The position numbers were made by a program, and so were the translations under genes. Positions 57,308 to 64,000 of a stretch of 64,000 bases of DNA are shown here, one piece after another. The notes under the pieces were generated by a model that ran no database searches, was not told where the DNA came from, and saw only the letters and a list, made by a program, of their open reading frames with translations. The DNA lies in assembly GCF_013304825.1 (NCBI RefSeq), contig NZ_JAAWUO010000006.1:62001-126000 (forward strand), written 5' to 3'. The stretch is from Blautia schinkii. Its GTDB lineage: Bacteria > Bacillota > Clostridia > Lachnospirales > Lachnospiraceae. Within the stretch, counting starts at the first letter, position 1; each line of letters starts with the position of its first letter.

Positions 57308-57793
57308 ATGGAGCATGGTAAGGTAGAACTATATCATGGGAGTGGTCAGATTGTTGAATTTCCGGAAATCAGAAAAACCAAGTATACAAAAGATTTTTCA
57401 TGGGGATTTTATTGCACGAAAAGTTATGAACAGGCCTATCGCTGGGCAGGGCGTAAACATGGTCAGGGAATTGTTAATGTATACTCTTATGTGGAAAATG
57501 AAAAACTTAACATAAAAAAATTTGAAAATATGTGCGATGAATGGCTGGATTTTATAGCGGAATGCCGGATTGGAAAAGTGCATGAATTTGATATTGTAGA
57601 AGGTCCAATGGCAGATGATACAATCTGGAATTTTGTAAATGATTTCTTGAATCATAATATCAGTCGAAGTGTGTTCTGGGAGTATGCAAAGTTCAAACAT
57701 CCTACGCATCAGATAAGCTTTCATAGTATTCGTGCTTTGGAATGTCTGGAATATGAAAGGAGTGAATCTGTCAATGACGATACAATGGAATAA
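57308..57793 (+). CDS. DUF3990 protein, ADP-ribosyltransferase-like
   Basis: The 161-residue protein has the DUF3990 pattern: VELYHGSGQIVEFPEIRKTK, DFSWGFYCTKSYEQAYRWAG, VNVYSYVEN. The YHGS and GFYCT elements resemble the NAD-binding core of ADP-ribosyltransferases of the His-Tyr-Glu type, so transfer of ADP-ribose to an unknown target is a reasonable idea but unproven. GGAGGG lies 7 bases before ATG. AT-rich codon use differs from its neighbours. It overlaps the next gene by 20 bases, suggesting a coupled toxin-like module. Confidence 0.75.
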   Translation: MEHGKVELYHGSGQIVEFPEIRKTKYTKDFSWGFYCTKSYEQAYRWAGRKHGQGIVNVYSYVENEKLNIKKFENMCDEWLDFIAECRIGKVHEFDIVEGPMADDTIWNFVNDFLNHNISRSVFWEYAKFKHPTHQISFHSIRALECLEYERSESVNDDTME

Positions 57794-58223
57794 AGATGAT
57801 TTATTTTATGTGTGCACAATGATTGAGTATGTTTCCAGAAAAACGCATAATAAAAGTAAAGATGTTGTAGTTCGAATGTCTGATAAAGCTCTGGCACATC
57901 AGCTGAAAGCTGCAGGCATTAATCATTGTCTTTCCTTCGAGCAGGTAGCTGATGAATGGATTGAAGATTATGGGATACCGAATGGGAATTATGATAATAT
58001 TTCAAAATGCAGATATGAAGTACCGACTGTAACAGCAATAGGACGTGTATATCAGACATTGATATCAGAAGTAGCTTTTTTATATCAGGACATTGTTGAA
58101 GCGATAAAAATGGTTTACAGTTCTTTTATCAGCGATGAGATATCTGATTATAATTCCAATGTATATTACAGTAATCCAGACTATATTAGATGTTCTTATG
58201 AGGCAGGAAAATTATTGGATTAA
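57774..58223 (+). CDS. conserved partner protein of the DUF3990 gene
   Basis: The 149-residue protein begins MTIQWNKDDLFYVCTMIEYV and includes INHCLSFEQVADEWIEDYGI, YEVPTVTAIGRVYQTLISEV and SSFISDEISDYNSNVYYSNP. I recall it as a conserved but unnamed Lachnospiraceae family found beside DUF3990 genes. AAAGGAG lies about 10 bases before the ATG, inside the DUF3990 gene. It may be an antidote or a co-effector; the sequence shows no known domain. Low GC is shared with its partner. Confidence 0.65.
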   Translation: MTIQWNKDDLFYVCTMIEYVSRKTHNKSKDVVVRMSDKALAHQLKAAGINHCLSFEQVADEWIEDYGIPNGNYDNISKCRYEVPTVTAIGRVYQTLISEVAFLYQDIVEAIKMVYSSFISDEISDYNSNVYYSNPDYIRCSYEAGKLLD

Positions 58224-58229
58224 GAAAAT

Positions 58230-58313
58230 TATGATGTTGAGCATACACTGGATTTTGAAACAATATTAGAGGATCTGGGAATTCTGTGCAAAAATAACGG
58301 GGGTACATTATAA
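58230..58313 (+). pseudogene. C-terminal remnant of a DUF3791-like gene
   Basis: The frame YDVEHTLDFETILEDLGILC, then KNNGGTL and TAA, matches the tail of DUF3791 proteins (YDxLHT...GG). No start or N-terminal part is present; the region before it belongs to the intact partner gene. DUF3791 genes are commonly placed just before DUF3990, and the next remnant fits that. Confidence 0.55.
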
Positions 58314-58435
58314 GATTATATTATGGGAGCAATATAGTGATTGATAATATAAATCTGGCAATGTGCAGATCATACAAGGATTTTGGACAGGGATTCTATC
58401 TGACAGATAAAGAAACTAATAAAAAGGATCTGTAA
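58298..58435 (+). pseudogene. N-terminal remnant of a second DUF3990 gene
   Basis: The frame reads RLYYGSNIVIDNINLAMCRS, YKDFGQGFYLTDKET, NKKDL and stops at TAA 58433-58435. YYGS and DFGQGFYLT are the DUF3990 core motifs seen in the intact gene at 57308. No ATG start is in frame, and the protein is cut at about 40 residues where the terminator hairpin begins. It overlaps the DUF3791 remnant as in intact pairs. Confidence 0.6.
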
Positions 58436-58482
58436 AAGGCGAGATTTTACAAATAGTTCTGCCTTTTTCAGATCCTTTTTTT
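58421..58482. terminator. bidirectional terminator ending the DUF3990 patch
   Basis: AAAAAGGATCTG (58421-58432) pairs with CAGATCCTTTTT (58469-58480), with inner AAAAGGC/GCCTTTT. T runs exist on both strands, so it also ends the minus-strand Cys-rich gene. Confidence 0.8.
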
Positions 58483-58483
58483 G

Positions 58484-58672
58484 TTAGTAATTGTAGGCTC
58501 CCTCATAAGCATTGCATCGTTCCTTCCGATGTCCCTGCTCCACACAGGAGCTGCACCGGTCACAAAATTCCTGTTCATAGCAGGTGGAACAGACACACCC
58601 CTTACAGGCATCCCGGTTATAAGCCGGCGTGCAGGTAAAAGGAAGAGTATCCTTCGTAGTTTCCGTACTCAT
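58484..58672 (-). CDS. Cys-rich mini-protein, possible metal binder
   Basis: The 62-residue protein holds ten cysteines, mainly in DACKGCVCSTCYEQEFCDRC and SSCVEQGHRKERCNAY, arranged as CxxC-type pairs. I chose ATG 58672, about 11 bases after AAGGAG; an ATG at 58681 is too close to that site. It could form zinc ribbons or an Fe-S cluster. I do not recognise a named family. It shares a terminator with the DUF3990 patch but is on the opposite strand. Confidence 0.6.
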   Translation of the reverse strand: MSTETTKDTLPFTCTPAYNRDACKGCVCSTCYEQEFCDRCSSCVEQGHRKERCNAYEGAYNY

Positions 58673-58813
58673 AAAGATCACGCTCCTTTTTTCTATATTA
58701 TAGACCTATCAAAAAAGCGTTTCAATACAAATAATCAGAAAATACAAAGAAATACCTGATAAAAATCGGCACAACGCTTCACATCCAATACAGTAGAATC
58801 CAACTTCCCGGTT

Positions 58814-59677
58814 CTACCGGGAGGAACTCCACCGTCCGGATGCTCCGCAAGGCAGCACCAGACCACTCTCTGTAACAGGAAGTCCGATCTCCTGTGACTC
58901 CACATTACCCTTCCAGGGCTTCAGTTCAGTAGCCAGCATATAAGTCAGCACAGCCGGAGCAAGACCCGTAGTATAAGAATTTACAAGGAAAAATAACGGA
59001 TCATCACTTAAGATCTTCGTACAAAGCTTGATCAGCGGATGGATCGCATCCTCGATCTTCCAGATCTCGCCTTTCGGTCCGCGGCCATAAGAAGGCGGGT
59101 CCATAATGATCGCATCATAATGATTACCTCTGCGGATCTCACGCTCTACGAACTTCACGCAGTCATCCACAAGCCAGCGGATCGGTGCACCGGAAAGTCC
59201 GGAAGCAGCAGCATTCTCTTTTGCCCAGTTCACCATACCCTTGGAAGCATCCACATGAGTAACAGAAGCACCGGCAGCAGCTGCAGCCAGAGTAGCACCG
59301 CCGGTATAGGCAAAAAGATTTAAGACCTTGATCGGGCGACCGGCATTTCTGATCTTCTCACCAAACCAGTCCCAGTTCACAGCCTGCTCCGGAAAAAGTC
59401 CTGTATGCTTGAAGCTGAAAGGCTTCAGATTAAAGGTAAGCTCCTTGTAATGAATATCCCACTGATGAGGCAGATCAAAGAACTCCCACTCACCGCCGCC
59501 ACGGCTGCTTCTGTGATAATGGCCGTTCATATGCTTCCAGCCACGGTTCTTACGCGGAGTATCCCAGATAACCTGTGGGTCAGGACGAACAAGGAGATAA
59601 TCCCCCCAGCGTTCCAGCTTCTCTCCTTTAGATGTATCAATAACCTCGTAATCTTTCCAACCATCTGCAATCCACAT
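58814..59677 (-). CDS. class I SAM-dependent methyltransferase, RlmI/RlmK-like
   Basis: The 287-residue enzyme has an N-terminal beta-rich part (RWGDYLLVRPDPQVIWDTPR, FKHTGLFPEQAVNWDW) and a Rossmann domain: motif I VLNLFAYTGGATLAAAAAGA, acidic VTHVDASKGMV, and motif IV IIMDPPSYGRGPKGE. DPPSY is typical of 23S rRNA methyltransferases of the RlmI/RlmK-L class. The exact target (C5-cytosine or N2-guanine) is not decided; the N-terminal PUA domain of RlmI is not evident. GAGGT lies about 11 bases before the start. A convergent Cys-rich gene is downstream. Confidence 0.85.
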   Translation of the reverse strand: MWIADGWKDYEVIDTSKGEKLERWGDYLLVRPDPQVIWDTPRKNRGWKHMNGHYHRSSRGGGEWEFFDLPHQWDIHYKELTFNLKPFSFKHTGLFPEQAVNWDWFGEKIRNAGRPIKVLNLFAYTGGATLAAAAAGASVTHVDASKGMVNWAKENAAASGLSGAPIRWLVDDCVKFVEREIRRGNHYDAIIMDPPSYGRGPKGEIWKIEDAIHPLIKLCTKILSDDPLFFLVNSYTTGLAPAVLTYMLATELKPWKGNVESQEIGLPVTESGLVLPCGASGRWSSSR

Positions 59678-59871
59678 GATGTTTAATACCTCGTTTCTTT
59701 CATATTTATATCAGATTTCAGCATCTTCCTGTGATATTTCCATAAAGTACCGGTTATAGTATCTTTACAGCTGCTGAGTATCATTACGGTTAGTTTTATG
59801 ATCTCATTTTTACCAGTATAGAGGAAAAACACCCCTCGTGCAAGAGAAGTGCAGGATTTTCCACGAAAGAT

Positions 59872-59900
59872 TTGACAACAGCGCTTTTCCATACTAAAAT
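59872..59900 (+). promoter_or_regulatory. promoter of the aminotransferase gene
   Basis: TTGACA (59872-59877) and TAAAAT (59895-59900) are 17 bases apart. The leader of about 210 bases contains palindromic repeat copy B. The rest of 59690-59870 holds nothing that I can support. Confidence 0.6.
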
Positions 59901-59977
59901 GTACGCAGAGATTTTCTGCCAGGGAAGATAAAGCCTGCTTCTGTGAAACTGTGGCTACATTTTGCAGAAGGATTTTT

Positions 59978-60026
59978 GTTAATGTTCAGCAGGAGATATT
60001 CCGCGAAGCGTGGAGTGAACAGTAAC
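59978..60026 (+). repeat. palindromic dispersed repeat, copy B (internally deleted)
   Basis: Ends are GTTAATGTTCA (59978-59988) and TGAACAGTAAC (60016-60026). It shares CGCGAAGCGTG (60002-60012) and GGAGTGAACAGTAAC (60012-60026) with copy A at 9943-9953 and 9965-9979. The left part also aligns with copy A's left end. The middle of A is missing, as if an internal deletion joined both ends. Confidence 0.6.
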
Positions 60027-60118
60027 GGATTTTTGCAGACATTTCTTGAGGAAAAACAGAAGGCGTGAACACAGCAACCGCAGATTAAACTGTGCGCAAA
60101 AAGAGGAGAAGCAAACAT

Positions 60119-61402
60119 ATGAAAAAATATTGTGAGATGAGCAGGGAAGAGTTGCTCGATTTAAAGAAAGAACTCGACCGTGAGTTTGATGAGATCAAAG
60201 CGCAGGGTCTGGCACTGGATATGTCCCGTGGTAAACCGGCACCAGATCAGCTTGACCTTTCCATGAAAATGATGGAAGTACTTGCGGGCGATGCAGATCT
60301 GAAATGTGAGACAGGAGTAGACTGCCGAAACTATGGTGTGATTGACGGTATTCCGGAAGCTAAGAGACTTCTTGGAGAGATGTCCGAAGTTGAGCCTGAG
60401 AACATCATTATCTATGGTAACTCCAGCCTGAACGTAATGTTTGACACCATCGCACGTTCCTATTCCCACGGAGTTATGGGAAATACACCGTGGTGCAAGC
60501 TTGACAAGGTGAAATTTCTCTGTCCGGTACCAGGATATGACCGTCATTTCAGAATCACAGAATTTTTCGGAATTGAGATGATCAATATCCCAATGTCTCC
60601 GGAAGGCCCGGACATGGACATGGTTGAGAAATATGTAAATGAAGACCCGGCAGTAAAAGGAATCTGGTGTGTTCCGAAATACTCCAATCCGCAGGGCTAC
60701 ACATATTCCGAAGAGACAGTTAAGCGTTTCGCACATCTGAAACCGGCAGCACCGGATTTCCGAATCTACTGGGATAACGCTTACAGCATCCATCATCTTT
60801 ATGATGACAACCAGGACTTCCTTCTTGAGATCCTTGATGAGTGTGCGAAAGCAGGAAATCCGGACATTGTTTACAAATTTACTTCTACCTCAAAGGTAAG
60901 CTTCCCGGGTTCCGGTATTGCGGCAGTTGCAGCATCCAAGGCTAACCTGGATGATTTCCGCAAATACATGACAGTACAGACCATCGGACATGACAAGCTG
61001 AACCAGCTTCGTCACGTTCGTTTCTTCAAGGACATCAACGGACTTCATGAACACATGAGAAAACATGCAGACATCCTTCGTCCGAAGTTTGAGATGGTTC
61101 TTGCTACACTGGACAAAGAGCTTAACGGACTTGGAATCGGCGAGTGGACCAAACCACACGGCGGATATTTCATTTCCTTTGATGCAATGGAAGGCTGCGC
61201 AAAAGCAATCGTTGCCAAAGCAAAAGAGGCAGGTGTTGTTATGACAGGTGCCGGCGCAACCTATCCATATGGAAATGATCCGAAAGACAGCAACATCCGT
61301 ATCGCACCAAGCTACCCAAGCATTGAGGAACTTGGAAAAGCTGCAGAGGTATTCGTTCTCTGCGTGAAGCTTGTGAGCGTGGAAAAACTTCTGGAGAAAT
61401 AA
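60119..61402 (+). CDS. class I aminotransferase, aspartate aminotransferase subgroup Ic-like
   Basis: The 427-residue PLP enzyme has LDMSRGKPAPDQLDLSMKM, IDGIPEAKRLLGEM, FLCPVPGYDRHFRI, WCVPKYSNPQGYTYS and the PLP lysine in YKFTSTSKVSFPGSGIAAV. The family is the large-domain group (Aminotran_MocR-like Pfam) that includes mycobacterial AspAT Rv3722c, so aspartate aminotransferase is the best guess. I chose ATG 60119 with GAGGAG about 11 bases upstream; the frame is open to 60092. It is monocistronic and has a long leader containing a repeat. Confidence 0.83.
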   Translation: MKKYCEMSREELLDLKKELDREFDEIKAQGLALDMSRGKPAPDQLDLSMKMMEVLAGDADLKCETGVDCRNYGVIDGIPEAKRLLGEMSEVEPENIIIYGNSSLNVMFDTIARSYSHGVMGNTPWCKLDKVKFLCPVPGYDRHFRITEFFGIEMINIPMSPEGPDMDMVEKYVNEDPAVKGIWCVPKYSNPQGYTYSEETVKRFAHLKPAAPDFRIYWDNAYSIHHLYDDNQDFLLEILDECAKAGNPDIVYKFTSTSKVSFPGSGIAAVAASKANLDDFRKYMTVQTIGHDKLNQLRHVRFFKDINGLHEHMRKHADILRPKFEMVLATLDKELNGLGIGEWTKPHGGYFISFDAMEGCAKAIVAKAKEAGVVMTGAGATYPYGNDPKDSNIRIAPSYPSIEELGKAAEVFVLCVKLVSVEKLLEK

Positions 61403-61429
61403 TCAGTAACCAAGAAAAAGATAACATCA

Positions 61430-61468
61430 GACTGCCCGGTATTTCTGTATATGTAATACCGGGCAGTC
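61430..61468. repeat. 14-bp perfect inverted repeat without T tract
   Basis: GACTGCCCGGTATT (61430-61443) and AATACCGGGCAGTC (61455-61468) surround an 11-base loop between two genes. No T run follows on either strand, so it is not a classic terminator; it may still end transcription or protect mRNA. Confidence 0.6.
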
Positions 61469-61494
61469 ATAAACTATCGGAGAGAATCAATCTT

Positions 61495-62895
61495 ATGGGT
61501 GAGGAAAAAGAAAAAATGAAAACCTGGAAAAAAGTGGTCATTGCACTGATCATTATCCTGCTGATACTTACGGCAGCAGCTTACGGATACGGTGTGCACT
61601 ATTTTACAGACCATTTTCTGCCGGGATCACAGGTGAACGGTTTTAACTGCTCTTACAAAACAGCAGATGAGACAGAAGAACTCCTTGCAAAAGAAGTTCA
61701 GGCTTATGTTCTTACAGTAGAAACAAGAAACAATGGTAAAGAAAGCATCACTGCAAAAGAAGCAGGTCTTGTATACAAGCCGGATAACGGCGCAGCTAAA
61801 CTGATCCGGAAACAGGATCGCTATAAATGGTTCCTGGCTTTCAATCAGCAGAAAAAATACAAGCTGAATACAGATACGGAATACGATGATGACAAGAAAC
61901 TCACCAAAACAGTAAAAAGTCTGAAATGTATGCAGAAGGATAACATGGAGAAACCAATAGATGCCTGCATCAAAGACAACGGTGAGACTTATGAGATCCA
62001 GCCGGAAAAAGAAGGAACAACACTTGATACAAAGAAAGTACAGAAAGTGATCCGCGCGGCAGTTTCCGCAGGAGATACCACAGTCAATCTTGAAAAGAAA
62101 GACTGCTACAAGAAGCCTTCTGTATACAAAGATGATAAAACCCTCAAGAAAGACTGCGACCAGCTGAACAAGCTTACCAGCTGTGTGATCACCTATGATT
62201 TTTCCGACCGCTCCGAGCAGCTGGACCGCAATACCATCAAAGACTGGCTTACAAAAGACGAAAAAGGCAATTATACAATTGATAAGAACCAGGTAGCAGC
62301 CTATGTAAATAATCTTGGATATAAATATGATACTTTTGGATGTACAAGAACCTTTACCACATATGATGGCCGTCAGAAGACCATCAAAGGCGGTGATTAC
62401 GGCTGGGCTATCGACCAGACAACAGAGACAGACTGGCTTTACAATGCGATCCTTGCAGGAACCACGGAAGTAAGACAGCCCGCCTATGCTTACAGCGGAC
62501 TTTGCCGTGACACCAATGATATAGGAAATACATATGTAGAGATTGACCTGACCAACCAGAGAATGGTATTTTATAAAGATGGACAGCTTCTGGTAGATAC
62601 ACCTGTAGTAACCGGATGTATTAATAAAGGACATGGAACACCGTTGGGCTGTTTTGCCTTGGATGCCATGCGTTCCCCGGCTGTTCTGAAAGGAACGGGA
62701 TATGCAGCACCTGTCACATACTGGATGCCTTTCTCCGGAGGTGTCGGAATCCACGATGCAACATGGAGATCCCAGTTCGGAGGCCAGATCTACATCACAA
62801 ACGGTTCACATGGCTGTGTAAACACACCGAAGGACCAGGCAGCAATCATTTACAATAATATTAGCGTAGGAGTACCGATAGTAGTATATGAATAA
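61495..62895 (+). CDS. L,D-transpeptidase (YkuD) with PG-binding domains
   Basis: The 466-residue protein has one N-terminal membrane helix (VVIALIIILLILTAAAYGYG). Two peptidoglycan-binding-type (PG_binding_4) domains follow (about 35-320), then a C-terminal YkuD domain. Its catalytic Cys is in SHGCVNTPKDQAA, preceded by GIHDATWRSQFGG. It forms 3-3 crosslinks in the wall or attaches proteins. GGAGAG lies 9 bases before ATG 61495; an ATG at 61516 is also possible. The ddl gene follows 67 bases downstream, so both act on D-Ala-containing precursors. Confidence 0.93.
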   Translation: MGEEKEKMKTWKKVVIALIIILLILTAAAYGYGVHYFTDHFLPGSQVNGFNCSYKTADETEELLAKEVQAYVLTVETRNNGKESITAKEAGLVYKPDNGAAKLIRKQDRYKWFLAFNQQKKYKLNTDTEYDDDKKLTKTVKSLKCMQKDNMEKPIDACIKDNGETYEIQPEKEGTTLDTKKVQKVIRAAVSAGDTTVNLEKKDCYKKPSVYKDDKTLKKDCDQLNKLTSCVITYDFSDRSEQLDRNTIKDWLTKDEKGNYTIDKNQVAAYVNNLGYKYDTFGCTRTFTTYDGRQKTIKGGDYGWAIDQTTETDWLYNAILAGTTEVRQPAYAYSGLCRDTNDIGNTYVEIDLTNQRMVFYKDGQLLVDTPVVTGCINKGHGTPLGCFALDAMRSPAVLKGTGYAAPVTYWMPFSGGVGIHDATWRSQFGGQIYITNGSHGCVNTPKDQAAIIYNNISVGVPIVVYE

Positions 62896-62962
62896 GAGAT
62901 TAAAAGAAATATTAAAAGAATACGAAACAAGAAAACACAAAATTATCAAGGGAGATGAAAGT

Positions 62963-64000
62963 ATGAATATCGTTGTATTGGCAGGCGGAACCAGTACAGA
63001 GAGAGAAATCTCCATCGTAACAGGAACTGGTGTCTGCAAAGCACTTCGCCAGAAGGGCCACAATGCGATCCTGGTAGATATTTTCTGCGGACTGGAGCCT
63101 GTAGACTGGGATGAGCCGTTCGGAGATAAAGATTATGAAGTAGATTCTGCAGCAGAATATATGAGAAGCTTTGACGATGATATCGAGAACATCAAACGTA
63201 CAAGAAGAAGCTTTTTCGGGCCGAATGTACTGGAGCTCTGCCAGGCTGCTGACATTGTATTTATGGGACTTCACGGTTCCAACGGAGAAGACGGAAAAGT
63301 TCAGGCAACTTTCGACCTTCTTGGAATCCGCTACACAGGAACCGGCTATTTAAGCAGTGCCCTTGCAATGGATAAAGGCCTCACCAAGAAGATTTTCCTT
63401 ATGGATGAGGTACCTACACCGAAGGGTGTTTCCATGCTGAAAGAGAACTGTACAAGAGATATCCACGATCTCGGAATGGAATTTCCTGTTGTTGTAAAAA
63501 CATGCTGCGGTGGTTCCAGCGTAGGCGTTTATATCGTAAACGACCAGAAAGAATATGAGGATGCCATTGACGGTGCATATTCCTATGAGGATGAAGTGGT
63601 TGTTGAGGAATATATCAAGGGCCGTGAGTTTTCTGTTGCAGTTGTAGATGGCAAGGCTTATCCGATCATCGAGATCGCACCGAAGCAGGGCTTTTATGAC
63701 TACAAAAATAAATATCAGGCAGGCTCCACAGTAGAGACCTGTCCTGCTGAGATATCACCGGAACTTACCGAGAAGATGCAGCACTATGCAGAAGCTGGCG
63801 CAAAAGCTCTCTGCATTGAAGGCTACGCACGTTTTGACTTCATGATGAAGGAGAACGGCGACATGTACTGCCTAGAGGCTAACACACTTCCGGGAATGAC
63901 ACCAACCAGCCTGATCCCACAGGAAGCAAAAGTCCTGGGAATCGACTATCCGGATCTCTGCGAAGAACTGATCCGCATTTCACTTAAGAAATATAATAAA
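62963..64000 (+). CDS. ddl: D-alanine--D-alanine ligase (3' partial)
   Basis: The first 346 codons are present and the frame runs off the window. The ATP-grasp ligase makes D-Ala-D-Ala for peptidoglycan. It shows NIVVLAGGTSTEREISIVTG, FMGLHGSNGEDGKVQ, TGTGYLSSALAMDKGLTKK, VVVKTCCGGSSVGVYIV and CLEANTLPGMTPTSLIPQEA. The GYLSS/Tyr position suggests the D-Ala type, as VanA-type lactate ligases differ there, but this is only a hint. GGGAGA lies about 9 bases before the ATG. Length so far equals a full Ddl, so the stop is probably just past the edge or a C-terminal extension follows. Confidence 0.93.
   Translation, partial: MNIVVLAGGTSTEREISIVTGTGVCKALRQKGHNAILVDIFCGLEPVDWDEPFGDKDYEVDSAAEYMRSFDDDIENIKRTRRSFFGPNVLELCQAADIVFMGLHGSNGEDGKVQATFDLLGIRYTGTGYLSSALAMDKGLTKKIFLMDEVPTPKGVSMLKENCTRDIHDLGMEFPVVVKTCCGGSSVGVYIVNDQKEYEDAIDGAYSYEDEVVVEEYIKGREFSVAVVDGKAYPIIEIAPKQGFYDYKNKYQAGSTVETCPAEISPELTEKMQHYAEAGAKALCIEGYARFDFMMKENGDMYCLEANTLPGMTPTSLIPQEAKVLGIDYPDLCEELIRISLKKYNK

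Noticed and set aside
58421-58482. Inverted repeat at the end of the DUF3990 patch as an attachment or insertion site
   Set aside because: Arms end in T runs on both strands and sit between convergent genes, which fits a bidirectional terminator better.

Overview
The window looks like a chromosomal segment of a gut Lachnospiraceae (Blautia/Ruminococcus/Dorea-like) bacterium. The reasons are moderate GC, strong AGGAGG-type ribosome binding sites, a Clostridia-type thiW-thiM-thiE salvage operon, a CotF-like spore coat protein, a CymR/IscR-type Rrf2 regulator, PadR-DUF1700-DUF4097 and DUF3990 modules. I see no tRNA, rRNA, CRISPR array, prophage or intact insertion sequence.

Layout. 0-1 kb: tail of an unknown gene, a CotF-like protein and a small Cys-rich protein. 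1-4.2 kb: a 2-hydroxyacyl-CoA-dehydratase-like pair (YjiM/YjiL type) behind a folded leader. 4.3-6.9 kb: GH51 arabinofuranosidase and an aldo/keto reductase. 6.9-9.5 kb: TPP riboswitch, a second TPP-like element, and thiW-thiM-thiE. 9.5-11 kb: a palindromic mobile-type repeat and an Rpn-family nuclease. 11-13.3 kb: Lrp/AsnC regulator divergent from aspA. 13.4-16.8 kb: SWIM/SNF2 helicase. 16.9-20 kb: NSS transporter, small conserved protein, ApbE. 20-22 kb: HAD phosphatase and upp. 22-33.9 kb: L10 leader, rplJ, rplL, an inserted 915-residue secreted beta-helix protein, then rpoB and rpoC. 34-38.1 kb: Hanks kinase, PP2C phosphatase and an unknown 408-residue protein. 38.2-40.4 kb (minus strand): serine hydrolase and cell-wall amidase. 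40.5-42.6 kb: PadR-DUF1700-DUF4097. 42.7-44.6 kb: cysK and Rrf2. 44.6-50.7 kb: pstS-pstC-pstA-pstB-phoU-phoR with a candidate Pho box. 50.8-56.8 kb: CNNM transporter, TetR, HdeD-like membrane protein, radical SAM enzyme, and an NCS2 purine permease behind an attenuator-type leader. 56.9-58.5 kb: accessory patch with a DUF3990 ADP-ribosyltransferase-like module and a decayed second copy. 58.5-64 kb: Cys-rich mini-protein, rRNA-type methyltransferase, aminotransferase, L,D-transpeptidase and the start of ddl.

Most of the window is ordinary core chromosome. The parts that reward attention are: (i) the split of the usually contiguous rplJL-rpoBC block by a secreted protein gene; (ii) a PstS whose two lobes appear in circularly permuted order; (iii) the DUF3990 cassette with its decayed DUF3791/DUF3990 paralogue; (iv) several folded leader RNAs (before thiW, the NCS2 permease, the NSS transporter and the dehydratase pair) not explained by riboswitch classes I can recognise; (v) a kinase/phosphatase/unknown-effector cassette; and (vi) a TetR/HdeD/radical-SAM trio. 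All assignments come from reading the sequence and from memory of protein families; no database search was run.
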